From the NCBI GenBank assembly GCA_009693345.1, contig SHXL01000141.1:1-7240 (forward strand): DNA of 7,240 nucleotides, given 5' to 3'. The position numbers and the translations under genes are program-made. The notes under the pieces are model-generated. The model ran no database searches and had not been told where the DNA came from. It saw only the letters and a program-made list of their open reading frames with translations. Source of the DNA: Betaproteobacteria bacterium. Lineage in GTDB: Bacteria > Pseudomonadota > Gammaproteobacteria > Burkholderiales > SG8-39. Position 1 is the stretch's first letter; every line of letters begins with the position of its first letter. Positions 6,327 through 7,240 of this stretch are shown piece by piece.

Positions 6327-6817
6327 TGAATGGGCCCGCCGGACTTTCCCGCCAGGACGCACGCATTGTCATAAAGGTGCTCTGCCTGGAACACCACCCA
6401 GGTAACGCCGGCGAGCGGCCAGGCGAGATGGATCATCCACAGCGGCAGTTCGGCAAGCTCCGAGATCCGGTTGCGCGCGGTCCAGGTGAACTCCCAGCCC
6501 CACCAGACAAACACCAGAGCGAACACCATGATGAACAGGCCGGCGACGAGCTTGACCGCAGCGGTCGCGCGCGCACTCATGTCGGGCCAGATATCCACTT
6601 CGAAGTGCGTGCCCTCGCGGATGCCGATCATCGCGCCGATCATGACCGACCAGACGAACAGGAAGCGCGCCATTTCCTCGGTCCAGATGTAGGCCGGGAT
6701 CAGCGGGATGGTGCGTGAGAAAATCTGCATGCTGACCGGGATGATCAGGATCGCGACCGACGCGACCAGGATCCACGACAGCAGCCGCGCGTACCAGGCG
6801 GTGAATTTTCTGTACAT
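6323..6817 (-). CDS. dctQ: TRAP transporter small permease (DctQ)
   Basis: A 164-residue four-helix inner-membrane protein that complexes with DctM and docks the binding protein. Hydrophobic segments lie near 12-31, 50-66, 87-107 and 128-147. Family signatures are WTEEMARFLFVW (45-56) and GIREGTHFEVD (65-75), the latter carrying the conserved histidine. The start is decided by elimination: ATG 6817 is the first possible start after the dctP stop in this frame, and the next Met lies within helix 1. It is unusual that this ATG directly follows the T-tract of an intrinsic terminator, which leaves no Shine-Dalgarno. The 3' end overlaps dctM by ATGA. Confidence 0.93.
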   Translation of the reverse strand: MYRKFTAWYARLLSWILVASVAILIIPVSMQIFSRTIPLIPAYIWTEEMARFLFVWSVMIGAMIGIREGTHFEVDIWPDMSARATAAVKLVAGLFIMVFALVFVWWGWEFTWTARNRISELAELPLWMIHLAWPLAGVTWVVFQAEHLYDNACVLAGKSGGPIQ

Positions 6818-6847
6818 AAAAAAAGACGGCGGCCTGCGCCGCCGTCT
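6818..6847 (-). terminator. Intrinsic terminator/attenuator between dctP and dctQ
   Basis: Read on the minus strand: arm AGACGGCGGC, loop GCAG, arm GCCGCCGTCT, then T residues up to the dctQ ATG. The stem is 10 perfect base pairs, mostly G-C, with a four-base loop and a run of seven T (the first pairing at the stem base). It begins 12 bases after the dctP stop. The T-tract lies only on the minus-strand side, so it acts on dctP transcription. It most likely lowers dctQM expression relative to dctP, giving excess periplasmic binding protein, a known need of binding-protein transporters. Confidence 0.88.
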
Positions 6848-6859
6848 CTCCGCGTCAGA

Positions 6860-7240
6860 TCACTTGATGGCGTTGATCTTCGCCAGGATCTGGTCGGCGC
6901 CGATCTCCTTGGCGTACTCGACCATCACCGGATCCACCAGCTTTTTCATCTGGTCACGGCCGGCGAACGGCACGCGCTTCAGCTTGCCGGCCTTCTCCAG
7001 CGCCACCAGTTTCTGTTCGTCCTCCGAGGACTCGATCTGCCGCCCGTAGGCGCCCGCCTCCTTGCCCGCCTTGACGATGGCGGCCTGCAGTGCCTTGTCC
7101 AGCTTGGCGAAGGTCTTGCCGGAGAAGCACAGCGGCCGGATGGTGATCGCGTGCTGCGTCATCGACAGGTGCGGCGCGACTTCGAAGAATTTCATCTGCT
7201 CGACCCCGGCGGCCTCGTTCTCGCCCGCCGCGATGACGCC
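6860..7240 (-). CDS. dctP: TRAP transporter solute-binding protein (DctP), C-terminal part
   Basis: The frame is open to the window edge, so this is the last 126 residues of a periplasmic binding protein that is normally about 320-340 long. The first visible residues are GVIAAGENEAAGVEQMKFFEVAPHLSMTQHAI. They match the DctP C-lobe pattern of a Gly-Glu-Asn-type loop followed by a hinge leading to a Lx(M/L)TxH strand. Charged C-terminal helices (KTFAKLDKALQAAIVKAGKEAG and after) follow, as usual for the family. An internal ATG at 7195 is not a start. The signal peptide and the ligand-contacting arginine lie outside the window, so the solute cannot be guessed from this part. It is the first visible gene of the operon with dctQ, dctM and the isomerase, separated from dctQ by a terminator. 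Confidence 0.9.
   Translation of the reverse strand, partial: GVIAAGENEAAGVEQMKFFEVAPHLSMTQHAITIRPLCFSGKTFAKLDKALQAAIVKAGKEAGAYGRQIESSEDEQKLVALEKAGKLKRVPFAGRDQMKKLVDPVMVEYAKEIGADQILAKINAIK

Noticed and set aside
6327..6362. Longer dctM start at ATG 6362, adding 12 residues.
   Set aside because: The extension (MRPGGKVRRAHS) is charged and lies in the end of dctQ; the ATGA overlap at 6323-6326 is the typical coupled start.
5056..6372. A 438-codon minus-strand frame overlapping dctM.
   Set aside because: It is a low-complexity Arg/Asp/His-rich translation in a different frame from dctM, which has unmistakable TRAP permease motifs.
7193..7195. ATG at 7195 as start of a short 111-residue protein.
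   Set aside because: The frame is open to the window edge and the upstream residues (GENEAAGVEQ) match the DctP family, so this Met is internal to a truncated gene.

Overview
The window is a high-GC, densely packed piece of a Gram-negative proteobacterial chromosome. The mix of a tripartite TRAP transporter, an EmrAB-type pump with a periplasmic adaptor and GC-rich codon use points to a betaproteobacterium (Burkholderiales-like), but the sequence does not fix the genus. It holds seven complete genes and one gene cut by the right edge. No RNA gene, CRISPR array, insertion sequence or phage gene is visible. No gap between genes exceeds 100 bases.

Left half (4-4204): a zinc-dependent MDR dehydrogenase on the minus strand is divergent from a plus-strand operon of a MarR-family regulator, an EmrA/HlyD-like membrane-fusion protein and a DHA2 (EmrB-like) 14-helix MFS exporter. 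The 88-base divergent spacer carries a near-perfect 27-base palindrome (1110-1136), which is the obvious operator. It overlaps the best promoter candidate for the regulator. The likely logic is that the regulator represses its own pump operon, and perhaps the dehydrogenase, until a small, probably aromatic or lipophilic, ligand is bound. The ligand cannot be read from the sequence.

Right half (4201-7240, minus strand, transcribed right to left): a TRAP operon in the order dctP (only its C-terminal 126 residues are in the window), dctQ, dctM, then a xylose-isomerase-like TIM-barrel gene. dctQ/dctM and dctM/isomerase overlap by four bases each (ATGA and GTGA), implying translational coupling. 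A strong intrinsic terminator lies between dctP and dctQ, and its T-tract runs directly into the dctQ start codon. This would make binding protein in excess over permease. The TIM-barrel gene suggests that the imported solute is a sugar, polyol or sugar-acid-like compound. It also has patches of much lower GC than its neighbours.

The two operons converge and share a palindromic CTAG in which the stop codons of the pump and isomerase genes overlap, with no terminator between them. I see no clearly new defence or mobile system. The most notable signals are regulatory: the divergent operator with a possible leaderless regulator mRNA, and the terminator fused to the dctQ start.
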